Source: Thermocatellispora tengchongensis
Lineage (GTDB): Bacteria; Actinomycetota; Actinomycetes; Streptosporangiales; Streptosporangiaceae
Length of the DNA stretch: 64,000 bases
Direction: 5' to 3'
Assembly (NCBI RefSeq): GCF_014202315.1
Contig: NZ_JACHGN010000007.1
Coordinates: 132,569 to 196,568 of the forward strand
The position numbers and the translations under genes are program-made. Under the pieces are notes generated by a model, which did no database searches, was not told the origin of the DNA, and was given only the letters and a program-made list of their open reading frames with translations. Positions 26,483-34,980 of this stretch are shown here, piece after piece (the first letter of the stretch is position 1; each line of letters begins with the position of its first letter).

Positions 26483-27259
26483 TTGCGATTCGATACGCCG
26501 AGCTTGATGCGGTGGAACGCTCGCGCCTATGACAGCTCCTTCGGCTACGTCAGCGCCCAGGGCGCCCCGCTGGTGGAGCTGCTGGACCCCCGGCCGGGGG
26601 AACGCATCCTCGATCTGGGCTGCGGCACCGGCGTGTTCACCGCGGAGATCGCCGGGCGGGGCGCCGAGGTGCTCGGCATCGACGGCTCCCCGGCGATGAT
26701 CGAGAAGGCGCTCTCGCTGCACCCGGGGCTCGACTTCATCGTCGGCGACGGCCACGACTTCACCGTCGCCCAGCTCTACGACGCCTGCTTCTCCAACGCG
26801 GCCCTGCACTGGTACAGCCGCGACCCCGACGCCGTGATCGCCAGCGTGCGCGACGCGCTCCAGCCGGGCGGCCGGTTCGTGGCCGAGCTGGGCGGCGCGG
26901 GCAACTGCTCGGAGCTGACCGCGGCCGTCTCGACCGCCTGGCGCGAGTACGGCCTGCGCGAGCCGGCCCTGCCCTGGTACTTCCCCACCCCGGCCGAGTA
27001 CGCCTCGCGACTCGAAAAGGCGGGCTTCACGGTCCGGCTCCTGGAATACTTCGACCGGCCCACCCCGCTCGACGACTGCCCGAACGGAGCCGCCGACTGG
27101 GTGCGCGTCTTCGGCGCGTCTCTGCTGGAGGGGCTGCCGCCGGACCTGGTCGATCCCTTGCTGCGCAGGGTCAACGAGCTGGCCGCGCCCGCCCTGCGGC
27201 GCGAGACCGGCTGGATGGCCGACTACGTTCGACTCAGGTTCGCGGCTGTTCGTCGGTAA
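26483..27259 (+). CDS. Class I SAM-dependent methyltransferase
   Basis: 258 residues from TTG 26483 (ATG 26507 is an alternative without a ribosome binding site). Motif I is RILDLGCGTGVFTAEIA (about 36-52), motif II VLGIDGSPAMIEKA, and motif IV FDACFSNAALHW-like (YDACFSNAALHWYSRDP). It resembles trans-aconitate methyltransferase-type enzymes. The C terminus (WMADYVRLRFAAVR) is typical of that group. The substrate is unknown. It lies 158 bp before the helicase cassette, which has its own promoter, so membership in that system is not implied. Confidence 0.85.
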   Translation: MRFDTPSLMRWNARAYDSSFGYVSAQGAPLVELLDPRPGERILDLGCGTGVFTAEIAGRGAEVLGIDGSPAMIEKALSLHPGLDFIVGDGHDFTVAQLYDACFSNAALHWYSRDPDAVIASVRDALQPGGRFVAELGGAGNCSELTAAVSTAWREYGLREPALPWYFPTPAEYASRLEKAGFTVRLLEYFDRPTPLDDCPNGAADWVRVFGASLLEGLPPDLVDPLLRRVNELAAPALRRETGWMADYVRLRFAAVRR

Positions 27260-27283
27260 GTCCGCCCAATGCGGCGGGGCGAT

Positions 27284-27311
27284 TTGCCAGACTATGGTCT
27301 GTTCCTATGGT
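27284..27311 (+). promoter_or_regulatory. Promoter of the helicase/HTH cassette
   Basis: TTGCCA (27284-27289) and TATGGT (27306-27311) are 16 nt apart, a good vegetative-type pair. CTATGGTCT occurs twice (27292 and 27305), so the second copy supplies the -10 element. The leader is about 100 nt and ends with GGAGAGGG before ATG 27418. Confidence 0.6.
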
Positions 27312-27417
27312 CTCGTCCGTACCGCGCGCGACGATCAGGGCGGAAGTGCGGCGGAGCGCGATCGACGCGGCGCAAGAGGGGGCTGGTGAACGGTGAGACA
27401 GCCGGAGAGGGAACGGG

Positions 27418-30400
27418 ATGAACTTCAGTCTGAGTGATCTCGTGCCGCCGCTGCGCTGGAGCGACGCCGCGGCGTTCCCCGACCTCCGCGACCGGCCCGG
27501 CATGCCCGACGCCTGGTGGCGCAGCCTGCCCATGGCCCGGGTGCTCAGCGTGCTCACCCCCGAGGCGCTGGGCGACCTGCTCACCGAGCTGGCCGTCACG
27601 CAGTGGCCCGCGGCGGCGGTGGGCGACATCCTGCCCGCGCTGTACGTGCTGGACCCCGAGGAGGCCGACGACCCGCACACGGCCATCGCGCTGGACCGCG
27701 CGGGCTCCTGGCCGGGCCTGCTGGCCCTCAGCGCCCGCGAGATGCTCGACCAGCCGTTCATCCAGGCCCGTCCGGTGCTCGCCGCCCTGTTCACCGCCAC
27801 CTTCGCCCGGCTGACCGCGGCGGAGGCGCAGGTCGGGGAGCAGCGCGAGAAGCCCGCGTCCGCCGCCTTCGGCGCCGCCGTGACCGAGGGGCACGAGCGC
27901 GCTGTGGAGAACGGCCGCGCTGTGGAGAACGGCCGGGCCATGGAGAACGGCCGCGCCCTGGAGAACGGCCGGGCTCGCACGATGGACGAGGCCCTGGACG
28001 ACGAGCGCGACCGCGCCGCGGCGAACGCCGTGGAGAACGCCGCGGCGAACGACGACGATCACGCCGCGGAGGGGGACCGCGAGAGCGGCGTCCTCGCCCC
28101 CGTCGCCGAGGCCCCGTCCTCCGAGGCCCCGGCCGCCGAGGCCCCGATCGCCGAGGTCCCCGTCGCCGAGCGCGCGGCATTGCCGCGCAGGCGCAAGCGC
28201 GAGCCCGGACAGCCGCTCGGGCAGGAGCCCGAGCCCGTGGAGCAGCCGCGCCCGCGGGAGCCCGAGCCGGAGCGTACGCCCGCCCCGCAGAAGCCGGAGC
28301 TGCAAAAGCGCGTGCGCAAGCCGGTGCGGGTCGGCGCGTTCGGCCAGCCCGCCCCGGACGCCGCCGCGCCCGGCGGGCCCGTCGCTCCGCCGGTCTCCCC
28401 TGCCGCGCCCGCCGCCGGGGCCCCCGCCCGTCCCCCGCTGCCCGTACGCACCAAGCCGTCGGCCAAGCCGCCGGTCATCCCGGGTCTGCCCGGCATCCCG
28501 GCCATCCCCGACCTGCCGCCGGCGTCGTCCTCGGGCGGGCGCTCGCTGTTCGAGCCGCTCATCCCCGGCAGCGGCCCGGCGACGGAGCGCAAGCCCAAGT
28601 CGATGCCCGTGCCCCCGCCGCCGCCCGCGCCCGCCCCGCCGCAGGCTCAGGCGCCTGCTCCGCCCCCTCCGGCCCCCGAGCCGCAGCCGGCCGACGATCG
28701 CGAGCCCGACCTGCACGCGATCGTCGAGGCGGCCTTCGCCACGCTCGACGACAAGAGCTGGGCCGTCGCGCAGAACCGGGTCTTCACCGACTCGCCGAGC
28801 GCGGCCGAGGAGCTGGCCAAGCTGTTCGCGGTCTCGCCGGCCGAGATCGAGGAGGTCGAGGCCGACCTGCGGGTGCAGTTGAAGAAGTGGCTGGTGAGCG
28901 ACGAGGCGCGGCCGTACCGCGCCCACATCGGCCACCTGCAGAAGACGCTGGGCAAGGCCGCGCCGCAGTCGCTGCTGATCGGGTACGCCGACTGGCACGA
29001 GCGTGAGGTGCACTCGCTGGAGGTGCCCGCCTGGCAGTTCGTGCTCGCCTCGCTGCAGGGCTACCGGCTGGTGGACGGCTGGGTGGTCGAGGGCGACATC
29101 ACCGACCTCCAGGAGCGGACCAGGGCCCTGCTCAGCGGCGGCGACGGCCCGATAACGCTGACCCGGGCCGTGGAGCTGGTGGCCACGCTCGGCATCCACC
29201 CCGAGATCGCCAAGGAGTGGCTGCAGTCGGTGCCCCACCTGCGCATCCTGCTCCCCCAGGACTCCTCCACCGGGCCGAAGACCGACCCGTTCGAGGGCCA
29301 GGGGCCGCAGGAGCGCCCCGCGGAGCCCGAGGCCGAGGCCGCGCAGGCTCCGGCCGAGGCGCCCGAGCCGGCGTCCCCGTTCGCGGCGGAGAGCACCGCC
29401 CCCGGGCCGTCCGCCTCACCCGCCGACGCCGGCCCGCCCGCCGAACCGGCGAGCCCGTTCGCGCCCCCGGAGGCCGTGAGCCCGTTCGCGCCCGCCGAGC
29501 CCGCGAGCCCGTTCGCCGAGGCCGCGAGCCCGTTCGCTGAGGCCGTCGGCCCCTTCGCCGACGCCGCGAGCCCCTTCCCGGAGCCCGCCAGCCCGTTCGC
29601 GCCCGCCGACGCCGCGGCCCCGTTCGCGGCCCAGGCGCCGGCCAGCCCGTTCGCGCCCGCCGAGCCCGTACCGCCGGCCCCCGCGCCATTCCCGGCGCCC
29701 GCCGGGCCGTTCGCGGCGCGCGAGCCCGACGGCCCCGCCCCGGCGCTGCCCTTCGGGCCCCAGGTGCCCGAGTCGGCCGACGTGCTGCCTTTCGGCCCCC
29801 GCCCCACCCCGGCCTTCGCGGCCGAGGAGGCGGCGGACGTACCGGCGGCGGAAGCTCGCCCCGAGCAGCAGGACGCCGAGGACGACGAGCCCGGGGCCGG
29901 GCTGCGGGAGGAGCTGAGCGCCATCTGGGCGGCGCAGAGCCGCAGGCAGGAGGCGTCCGGCGCCGAGGACGACGAGTCGGAGATCGGGCAGCTCGTGTAC
30001 GACGGCCGCGCCGCCCGCGCCGCCGAGGCCCGCGACGAGGCCCCCGCGCAGGGCGGGCCCGAGGCCGAGGTCTCGGAGCCGCAGGCCCCGGAGCCGCAGG
30101 CCCCGGCCGATGAGGCGGGGGCCCAGCAGGGCGGCGGTTACGACCCCGAGTTCCGCCAGTTCCGGCCGCTGAAGGACGTCTCGCTCACCCGGCGCTGCTT
30201 CCGCCAGCCCGACGGGCGCTGGTGGCTGCGGGTGGACATCACCCGCAAGCACCTGGACGGCGCCGAGTGCGCGCTGCCGACCGGGTTCGCGGCCTACCTC
30301 GGCCTGGCCCCCGGCCAGACCCGCACGGTGACCAGCTCGGCCGGCGAGCTGGTCATGTCCTGGCAGAGCAGGCCGGTGGTCGAGACGCTGGGGCAGTTGC

Positions 30401-30678
30401 TGAAGGACGTGGACGCCCAGGAGGGCGGCCACCTGTTCCTGACGTTGTCCGACGAGGGCATGCTGCGGGCCCGGCACCTGCCGCCCGCCGAGCCCTCGGT
30501 GGAGCCGATGGCGCAGGCCCTGCGCCTGGTGGGCTACACCGCGCCCGGCGGCACGCCCGAGCAGGCGGCGCGGGTGATCGCCACCAGGATCGGGATGGCC
30601 GGCACCGCGGGCCACCCGGAGCTTCTGGTACGGCTACGCGAGCGCGGGGACCGCGACCTGCTGTCCCTGCTGGCCTAG
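27418..30678 (+). CDS. Large protein with degenerate sigma-4-like HTH and a conserved C-terminal domain (cassette gene A)
   Basis: 1086 residues; GGAGAGGG precedes ATG 27418. Residues 1-135 form a conserved domain opening NFSLSDLVPPLRW. A disordered linker follows to about 430, with four copies of an 18-nt repeat at 27901-27972 (VENGRA/MENGRA/LENGRA). Residues 431-610 align with the sigma-4-like part of the gene at 32837, but the helix-turn-helix is degenerate (AEELAKLFAVSPAEIEEVEADL). A second linker (620-905) is built of SPFA repeats. The last 180 residues (VSLTRRCFRQPDGRWWLRVD to RIGMAG) match the paralogue closely. It has no enzyme motif. The helicase gene follows 13 bp on. It is probably a scaffold or DNA-binding partner, by inference. 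Confidence 0.8.
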   Translation: MNFSLSDLVPPLRWSDAAAFPDLRDRPGMPDAWWRSLPMARVLSVLTPEALGDLLTELAVTQWPAAAVGDILPALYVLDPEEADDPHTAIALDRAGSWPGLLALSAREMLDQPFIQARPVLAALFTATFARLTAAEAQVGEQREKPASAAFGAAVTEGHERAVENGRAVENGRAMENGRALENGRARTMDEALDDERDRAAANAVENAAANDDDHAAEGDRESGVLAPVAEAPSSEAPAAEAPIAEVPVAERAALPRRRKREPGQPLGQEPEPVEQPRPREPEPERTPAPQKPELQKRVRKPVRVGAFGQPAPDAAAPGGPVAPPVSPAAPAAGAPARPPLPVRTKPSAKPPVIPGLPGIPAIPDLPPASSSGGRSLFEPLIPGSGPATERKPKSMPVPPPPPAPAPPQAQAPAPPPPAPEPQPADDREPDLHAIVEAAFATLDDKSWAVAQNRVFTDSPSAAEELAKLFAVSPAEIEEVEADLRVQLKKWLVSDEARPYRAHIGHLQKTLGKAAPQSLLIGYADWHEREVHSLEVPAWQFVLASLQGYRLVDGWVVEGDITDLQERTRALLSGGDGPITLTRAVELVATLGIHPEIAKEWLQSVPHLRILLPQDSSTGPKTDPFEGQGPQERPAEPEAEAAQAPAEAPEPASPFAAESTAPGPSASPADAGPPAEPASPFAPPEAVSPFAPAEPASPFAEAASPFAEAVGPFADAASPFPEPASPFAPADAAAPFAAQAPASPFAPAEPVPPAPAPFPAPAGPFAAREPDGPAPALPFGPQVPESADVLPFGPRPTPAFAAEEAADVPAAEARPEQQDAEDDEPGAGLREELSAIWAAQSRRQEASGAEDDESEIGQLVYDGRAARAAEARDEAPAQGGPEAEVSEPQAPEPQAPADEAGAQQGGGYDPEFRQFRPLKDVSLTRRCFRQPDGRWWLRVDITRKHLDGAECALPTGFAAYLGLAPGQTRTVTSSAGELVMSWQSRPVVETLGQLLKDVDAQEGGHLFLTLSDEGMLRARHLPPAEPSVEPMAQALRLVGYTAPGGTPEQAARVIATRIGMAGTAGHPELLVRLRERGDRDLLSLLA

Positions 30679-30691
30679 CCGGGAGCCGCGG

Positions 30692-32785
30692 GTGCCACGA
30701 CTGGCGATCTCCCCTGAGTTCCCCCGGGAGCTGCGCGCGCTGGATGAGCCGGTGCGCCGGGACGTCGTGGTCGCGGTACGCAGGTTCCTGTACCAGGTGC
30801 CCGCGGCCCCCCACCCCGAGCGGGTGCGCAACGCCCGCGACCCGAGGGTGGCGACGCTGCGCCTGAGCGACCGGCACCGCGGCGTGGTGCTGCGGCAGCG
30901 CGACGTGTACTGGCTGCTCACGGTGCTGCCCGACGGCGAGGCGTGGGCGTACGCGCAGCGCTACGGCTTCGGGGTCAACCCCGAGATCGGCGTGATCGAG
31001 ATGTGGGACGCCGAGGCGCTGGAGCGGGTGGAGCCCGCGCTGCGGCGGGCGGCGGAGTCGTCGGAGCAGCGCCTGTTCCGCGACATCTGCGACCAGGACC
31101 TGATCTCGGTGGGCGTGGACCCGCGGCTGCTGCCGTACCTGCGCGACGTGACCAACGAGGCGAGCCTGGAGGCGCTGGAGCCGCTGCTGCCGCGCACCCA
31201 GTACGCGCCGCTCGCCGTGCTGGCGCGGGGCGGCTCGCTGGCCGCGGCCTGGCGCGAGCTGGCGTACTGGCGCACGGCGCCGCCCACGGGCGGGCGGGGC
31301 GGCGAGGAGCCGATCGACACCGAGGACGTGGCGGCGGCGCTGCTGCGCAGCCCCGACCGCGCGGTGTTCGTGGCCGACAAGGACGAGCTGGAGTGGGCGC
31401 TGACCGCGCCCGACTGGTGCGTGTTCCTGCACCCGCCGCAGCATCGGCTCGCGCGTACGCCGCACTACGACCACCCGGTCCTGGTCACGGGCGGCGCGGG
31501 CACCGGCAAGACGTTCGTGGCCCTGCACCGGGCGGCGCACCTGGCCGAGCACGGGCGCGGCACCGTCCTGCTGGTGACGTTCTCGCAGGTGCTCAGCAAC
31601 GACCTGGCGGCCCGGCTGGACCTGCTGATCCCCGACGAGACCCGCCGCAAACGGGTCGAGGTGGGCAACGTGGACCGCCTCGCGCACCGCATCGTGACCG
31701 ACGCCGAGGGGCGCCAGCCGACCCTGGTGGGGGCCGCCGAGCTGGCCGAGCTGTGGCGGGAGGCCGCCCAGGAGGTCGGCAGCGGGCACAGCCCGGCGTT
31801 CCTGCTGCGCGAGTGGGAGCAGGTCGTGCTGGCGCAGAACCTCACCACGCTGGAGGAGTACCTGGCCGCGGAGCGGCCGGGGCGCAGCGTGGACCTCGAC
31901 GACGAGGAGCGTACGGCCGTCTGGCGGGCGATCGGCCTGGTCGTGGACCGGCTGCGCGAGAGCGGGCGCAGGACGCTGCTCCAGCTCGCCACCGAGGCGT
32001 CCACGCTGCTCGGCCAGACGACCGGCGACCTGCTGGAGGAGTCGGGGCCGGTGCTGGAGCCGTACCGGCACATCATCGTGGACGAGGCCCAGGACCTGCA
32101 CCCGGCGCAGTGGCGGCTGCTGCGGGCCGCGGTGCCGCACGCGCGCGACGACCTGTTCATCGTGGGCGACCCGCACCAGCGGATCTTCGACACCCGGGTG
32201 GCGCTGGGCTCGGTCGGCATCGACGCGCGCCACTACCGGCTGGACGTCTCCTACCGGCTGCCGCAGGAGATCCTGACCTGGGGCGTGCGGCTGCGCGGCG
32301 GCGGCCCGGCCGACGGCCTGGTGGAGGGCGTCCAGGAGCTGTCGGCGTTCCGGGCCGCCGAGCACGGGCCGCGCCCGACCGTGGTGGCGTACGAGTCGCC
32401 CGAGGCGGAGCTGGCCGGGCTGGCCGCGCGGGTGGCCGCCTGGGTGGAGGACGAGGGCGTGCCCGCGGCGGAGGTCGCCGTGGCCGCGCGCTCGGCCGAG
32501 CTGGTGCGCCGGGCCCGCGCCGTGCTCCGGTCGGCGGGGCTGGACGTGCGGGTGACGACACTGCACGGGATGAAGGGGCTGGAGTTCCGTAGGGTGGCCG
32601 TGATAGGCGTGGCCGATGGCATCGTTCCCGCTCCGGACGCGCTGACCCCGGCCGGCGAGGACCCGGCGGCCAGGGCGCACGACCTCCAGCGGGAGCGCGG
32701 CCTGCTCTACGTCGCGTGCACACGGGCGTACGAGATGTTGTACGTGTCCTATTCCGGCAGGGCGAGCCCGTTCCTGCCGCCTTGA
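30692..32785 (+). CDS. ParE-like domain fused to UvrD/Rep superfamily 1 helicase (cassette gene B)
   Basis: 697 residues. Residues 1-105 resemble a RelE/ParE fold: ISPEFPRELRALDEPVRRDVV, then NARDPRVATLRLSDRHRGVVL and WLLTVLPDGEAWAYA. A spacer follows, then an SF1A helicase: Walker A TGGAGTGKT (about 266), motif II VDEAQDLHP (about 463), motif III GDPHQRIFDTR (about 491), motif V TLHGMKGLEFRRVAV (about 623) and motif VI ERGLLYVACTRAYE (about 668). All ATPase motifs look intact. The N-terminal domain is probably a nucleic-acid or protein contact rather than a free toxin. It lies between two paralogous HTH genes, 13 and 51 bp away. DNA repair or phage defence is inferred. Confidence 0.9.
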   Translation: MPRLAISPEFPRELRALDEPVRRDVVVAVRRFLYQVPAAPHPERVRNARDPRVATLRLSDRHRGVVLRQRDVYWLLTVLPDGEAWAYAQRYGFGVNPEIGVIEMWDAEALERVEPALRRAAESSEQRLFRDICDQDLISVGVDPRLLPYLRDVTNEASLEALEPLLPRTQYAPLAVLARGGSLAAAWRELAYWRTAPPTGGRGGEEPIDTEDVAAALLRSPDRAVFVADKDELEWALTAPDWCVFLHPPQHRLARTPHYDHPVLVTGGAGTGKTFVALHRAAHLAEHGRGTVLLVTFSQVLSNDLAARLDLLIPDETRRKRVEVGNVDRLAHRIVTDAEGRQPTLVGAAELAELWREAAQEVGSGHSPAFLLREWEQVVLAQNLTTLEEYLAAERPGRSVDLDDEERTAVWRAIGLVVDRLRESGRRTLLQLATEASTLLGQTTGDLLEESGPVLEPYRHIIVDEAQDLHPAQWRLLRAAVPHARDDLFIVGDPHQRIFDTRVALGSVGIDARHYRLDVSYRLPQEILTWGVRLRGGGPADGLVEGVQELSAFRAAEHGPRPTVVAYESPEAELAGLAARVAAWVEDEGVPAAEVAVAARSAELVRRARAVLRSAGLDVRVTTLHGMKGLEFRRVAVIGVADGIVPAPDALTPAGEDPAARAHDLQRERGLLYVACTRAYEMLYVSYSGRASPFLPP

Positions 32786-32836
32786 TCCCATACTCTCTGA
32801 ACTGCGGATATATCCCCCTTGGCCGGTTGGACCCCC

Positions 32837-34681
32837 ATGAACCTCAGCCTGAGCGACATCGTGCCACCCCTGCGCTGGACCTCTCCCGAGCAGACAGCGC
32901 CGATCGCCGACGATCCGCGGCTGCCCCAGGCGTGGTGGCAGGCGCTGCCGCTCGACCGCGCCTGCAAGACCCTGGGCACACCCCAGGTCGCGGGCCGGCT
33001 CGCCGACCTCGCCATGGCGTGCTGGGGACACCTGATCCTCGGTGACGTGCTCCCCCTGCTGCGTTTCTCCGACCCCGCCGAAGCCGCGCTCACCCCCGAG
33101 CACCTCGGCCGCGACGTGGTGCACAAGCTGTTCACCGGCGTACTGGAGCGGCTGCTGGAGCCGTCCGGCGAGCGGGTGCTGGGCGCGCTCCCCGGCGCGC
33201 GCGCCGACCGCCCGCTGCCCGAGCTGATCAACGAGGTCTTCGCCGGGCTGGACGACCGGCAGCGCAGCATCGCCAGGGACCGCCTGTACGCCTCGCAGCG
33301 CGCCACCCTGGACGAGCTGGCCCAGCGCTTCTCGGTCACCCGCGAGCGCATCCGGCAGATCGAGCGCGACCTGCGCGACGACGTCGAGGCGTGGCTGGCC
33401 GGCCCCTCCGGGGCGCCGCTGGTGGCGCACGTGTCGTGGCTGCGCGGCCGGCTCGGCAGCGCCGTCCCCGCCGACGACCTCGCCGGCGCGGTCCCCTGGC
33501 ACGGCGCCGACCTGCCCTCGCTCGGCATCCCCGCCTGGCGGTTCGTCCGCACCCTGCTCACCGACTACGAGCAGGTGGACGGCTGGCTGGTCGCGGGCGG
33601 CGCCGACGAACTGCGCGAGAAGACCAGGCAGCTCTTCACCGACGGCCCCCGCCCCCTGGCCGAGGCCGTGGCGCTGGTGGCCCAGCTCGGCGTGCGCGAG
33701 GACGTCGCCGAACGGTGGATCATGTCCGTGCCCCACCTGCGCGTCCTGGACGGCCACGTGGTCGCCTGGCCGCGCAGCGTCAACGAGAAGGCCGAGGCCG
33801 TACTCGCGATCTCCGGCACCGCCCTGACCCCCGAGGAAATCCAGGAGCGCATCGGCGAGGACTACAGCCTGGTCGGCATCCGCAACCAGCTCACCGCCGA
33901 CGAGCGCTTCCTGCGCGTGGACCGCAACAAGTACGGCCTGGCGCGCTGGGGCGGCGAGCAGTACCTCGGCATCCGCGAGATGATCGTCCGCGAGATCGAG
34001 CGGGCCGGCGGCGAGGCGTCGGTCAACACGATCGTGCAGAACCTCACCACCCGCTACGACGTCAGCGAGAGCAGCGTCCGCGCGTACGCGGGCGGCCCCG
34101 GCTTCGAGCGCACCCAGCGCGGCTACATCCGCGTCGCCGGCCACGAGCAGGCCGACTACCAGCCCCGCCGCGACGTCTCCGAGACCCGCCGCTGCTTCCG
34201 CAGCCGCGACGGCCGCTGGTGGCACCGCGTGGACGTCAACGCCGAACACCTGCGCGGCTCCGGCTCCCCCCTCCCCACCGGCTTCGCCGCCTACCTCGGC
34301 ATGGCCCCCGGCGGCTCCCTGACCGCCTCGGCCCCCTCCGGGGACGTCATCATAAGCTGGCACAACCAGCCCACCATGGGCAGCATCCGCCCCGTCCTGG
34401 TGGAGTACGGCGCCCAGGAAGGCGACCACATCTTCCTCACCGTCTCCGACGGCGGCGAACTCCTCACCCGCTTCCTCCAGGCCGCCGCCCCCAGCCTCCC
34501 CCCGCTCAACCGCGCGCTCCACCTGATCGGCTACACCGCCCCGGTGGCCTCGGAGGCCGAGGGAGTCCGCCTGATCGGCGCGAGGATCGGCCTCCCCGAG
34601 GGCTCCAGCCGCGACGACGTCCTCAACCGCCTGAGAGACCGAGGCGACCGAGAAATCCTCGCCTTCCTAGAGGGCGTGTAA
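32837..34681 (+). CDS. Sigma-region-4-like HTH protein with winged-helix modules (cassette gene C)
   Basis: 614 residues from ATG 32837, chosen because NLSLSDIVPPLRW then aligns with the start of the gene at 27418. An intact sigma-70 region-4-type helix-turn-helix lies at about 158-179 (LDELAQRFSVTRERIRQIERD). A HARE-HTH-like winged helix follows at 316-368 (ALTPEEIQERIGEDYSLVGI, then FLRVDRNKYGL), and a second at 376-420. The C-terminal 170 residues (SETRRCFRSRDGRWWHRVD, LPTGFAAYLGMAPGG, HIFLTVSDGGELL) match gene A. There is no region 2, so it is not a complete sigma factor. It is likely a DNA-binding component working with the helicase. Confidence 0.85.
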   Translation: MNLSLSDIVPPLRWTSPEQTAPIADDPRLPQAWWQALPLDRACKTLGTPQVAGRLADLAMACWGHLILGDVLPLLRFSDPAEAALTPEHLGRDVVHKLFTGVLERLLEPSGERVLGALPGARADRPLPELINEVFAGLDDRQRSIARDRLYASQRATLDELAQRFSVTRERIRQIERDLRDDVEAWLAGPSGAPLVAHVSWLRGRLGSAVPADDLAGAVPWHGADLPSLGIPAWRFVRTLLTDYEQVDGWLVAGGADELREKTRQLFTDGPRPLAEAVALVAQLGVREDVAERWIMSVPHLRVLDGHVVAWPRSVNEKAEAVLAISGTALTPEEIQERIGEDYSLVGIRNQLTADERFLRVDRNKYGLARWGGEQYLGIREMIVREIERAGGEASVNTIVQNLTTRYDVSESSVRAYAGGPGFERTQRGYIRVAGHEQADYQPRRDVSETRRCFRSRDGRWWHRVDVNAEHLRGSGSPLPTGFAAYLGMAPGGSLTASAPSGDVIISWHNQPTMGSIRPVLVEYGAQEGDHIFLTVSDGGELLTRFLQAAAPSLPPLNRALHLIGYTAPVASEAEGVRLIGARIGLPEGSSRDDVLNRLRDRGDREILAFLEGV

Positions 34682-34845
34682 GGCCAAGGTCCCCGCTTCC
34701 CCAGAGGCCGCAAGACCGGAGAGCGCAAGGCAAGGCCCTCGCCTCTCCGGCGCTCCGCGCATCCAGCGCTGCCGCACAGGCAAGGCCCTCGCCTCTCCGG
34801 CGCTCCGCGCATCCGGCGCTGCCGCGCAGGCTCGGACAGTGCTCA
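34682..34845. repeat. Tandem 50-bp repeats after the cassette
   Basis: Two near-identical 50-bp units start at 34729 and 34779 (shared start GGCAAGGCCCTCGCC, shared inner CGCTCCGCGCATCC). Related sequence in reverse orientation flanks the other double-hairpin copy near 52.25-52.37 kb, so this belongs to a dispersed repeat family. I see no gene here. Confidence 0.8.
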
Positions 34846-34912
34846 TTGGGGGGCACAGCCCCCCAAACCCCCAGTCACGAGGGGCAAGCCCCTCGTGGCT
34901 TCCCGCTGGCGC
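34846..34912 (-). repeat. 67-bp double-hairpin dispersed repeat, copy 1
   Basis: Two adjoining perfect hairpins: TTGGGGGGC-aca-GCCCCCCAA (34846-34866) and CACGAGGGGC-aa-GCCCCTCGTG (34876-34897). The 67-bp segment matches 52176-52242 in reverse complement at 65 of 67 positions. It lies directly before the shortened methyltransferase gene and after the cassette, so it may also terminate transcription. Confidence 0.9.
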
Positions 34913-34980
34913 CCCACCCTGCCGTCGAGGTGACCAGACCCTAAAGCCGTTCTCGGAGCACCTGGAAACGGATTGGAGGA

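Noticed and set aside
27292-30615. Long minus-strand frames opposite the large cassette gene
   Set aside because: They are typical antisense shadows in GC-rich DNA, low in complexity, whereas the plus strand has conserved domains and a paralogue.
30353-34522. 1389-codon minus-strand frame opposite the helicase
   Set aside because: The plus strand encodes all helicase motifs in the same place. The antisense frame has a His/Gln/Arg-rich shadow composition.
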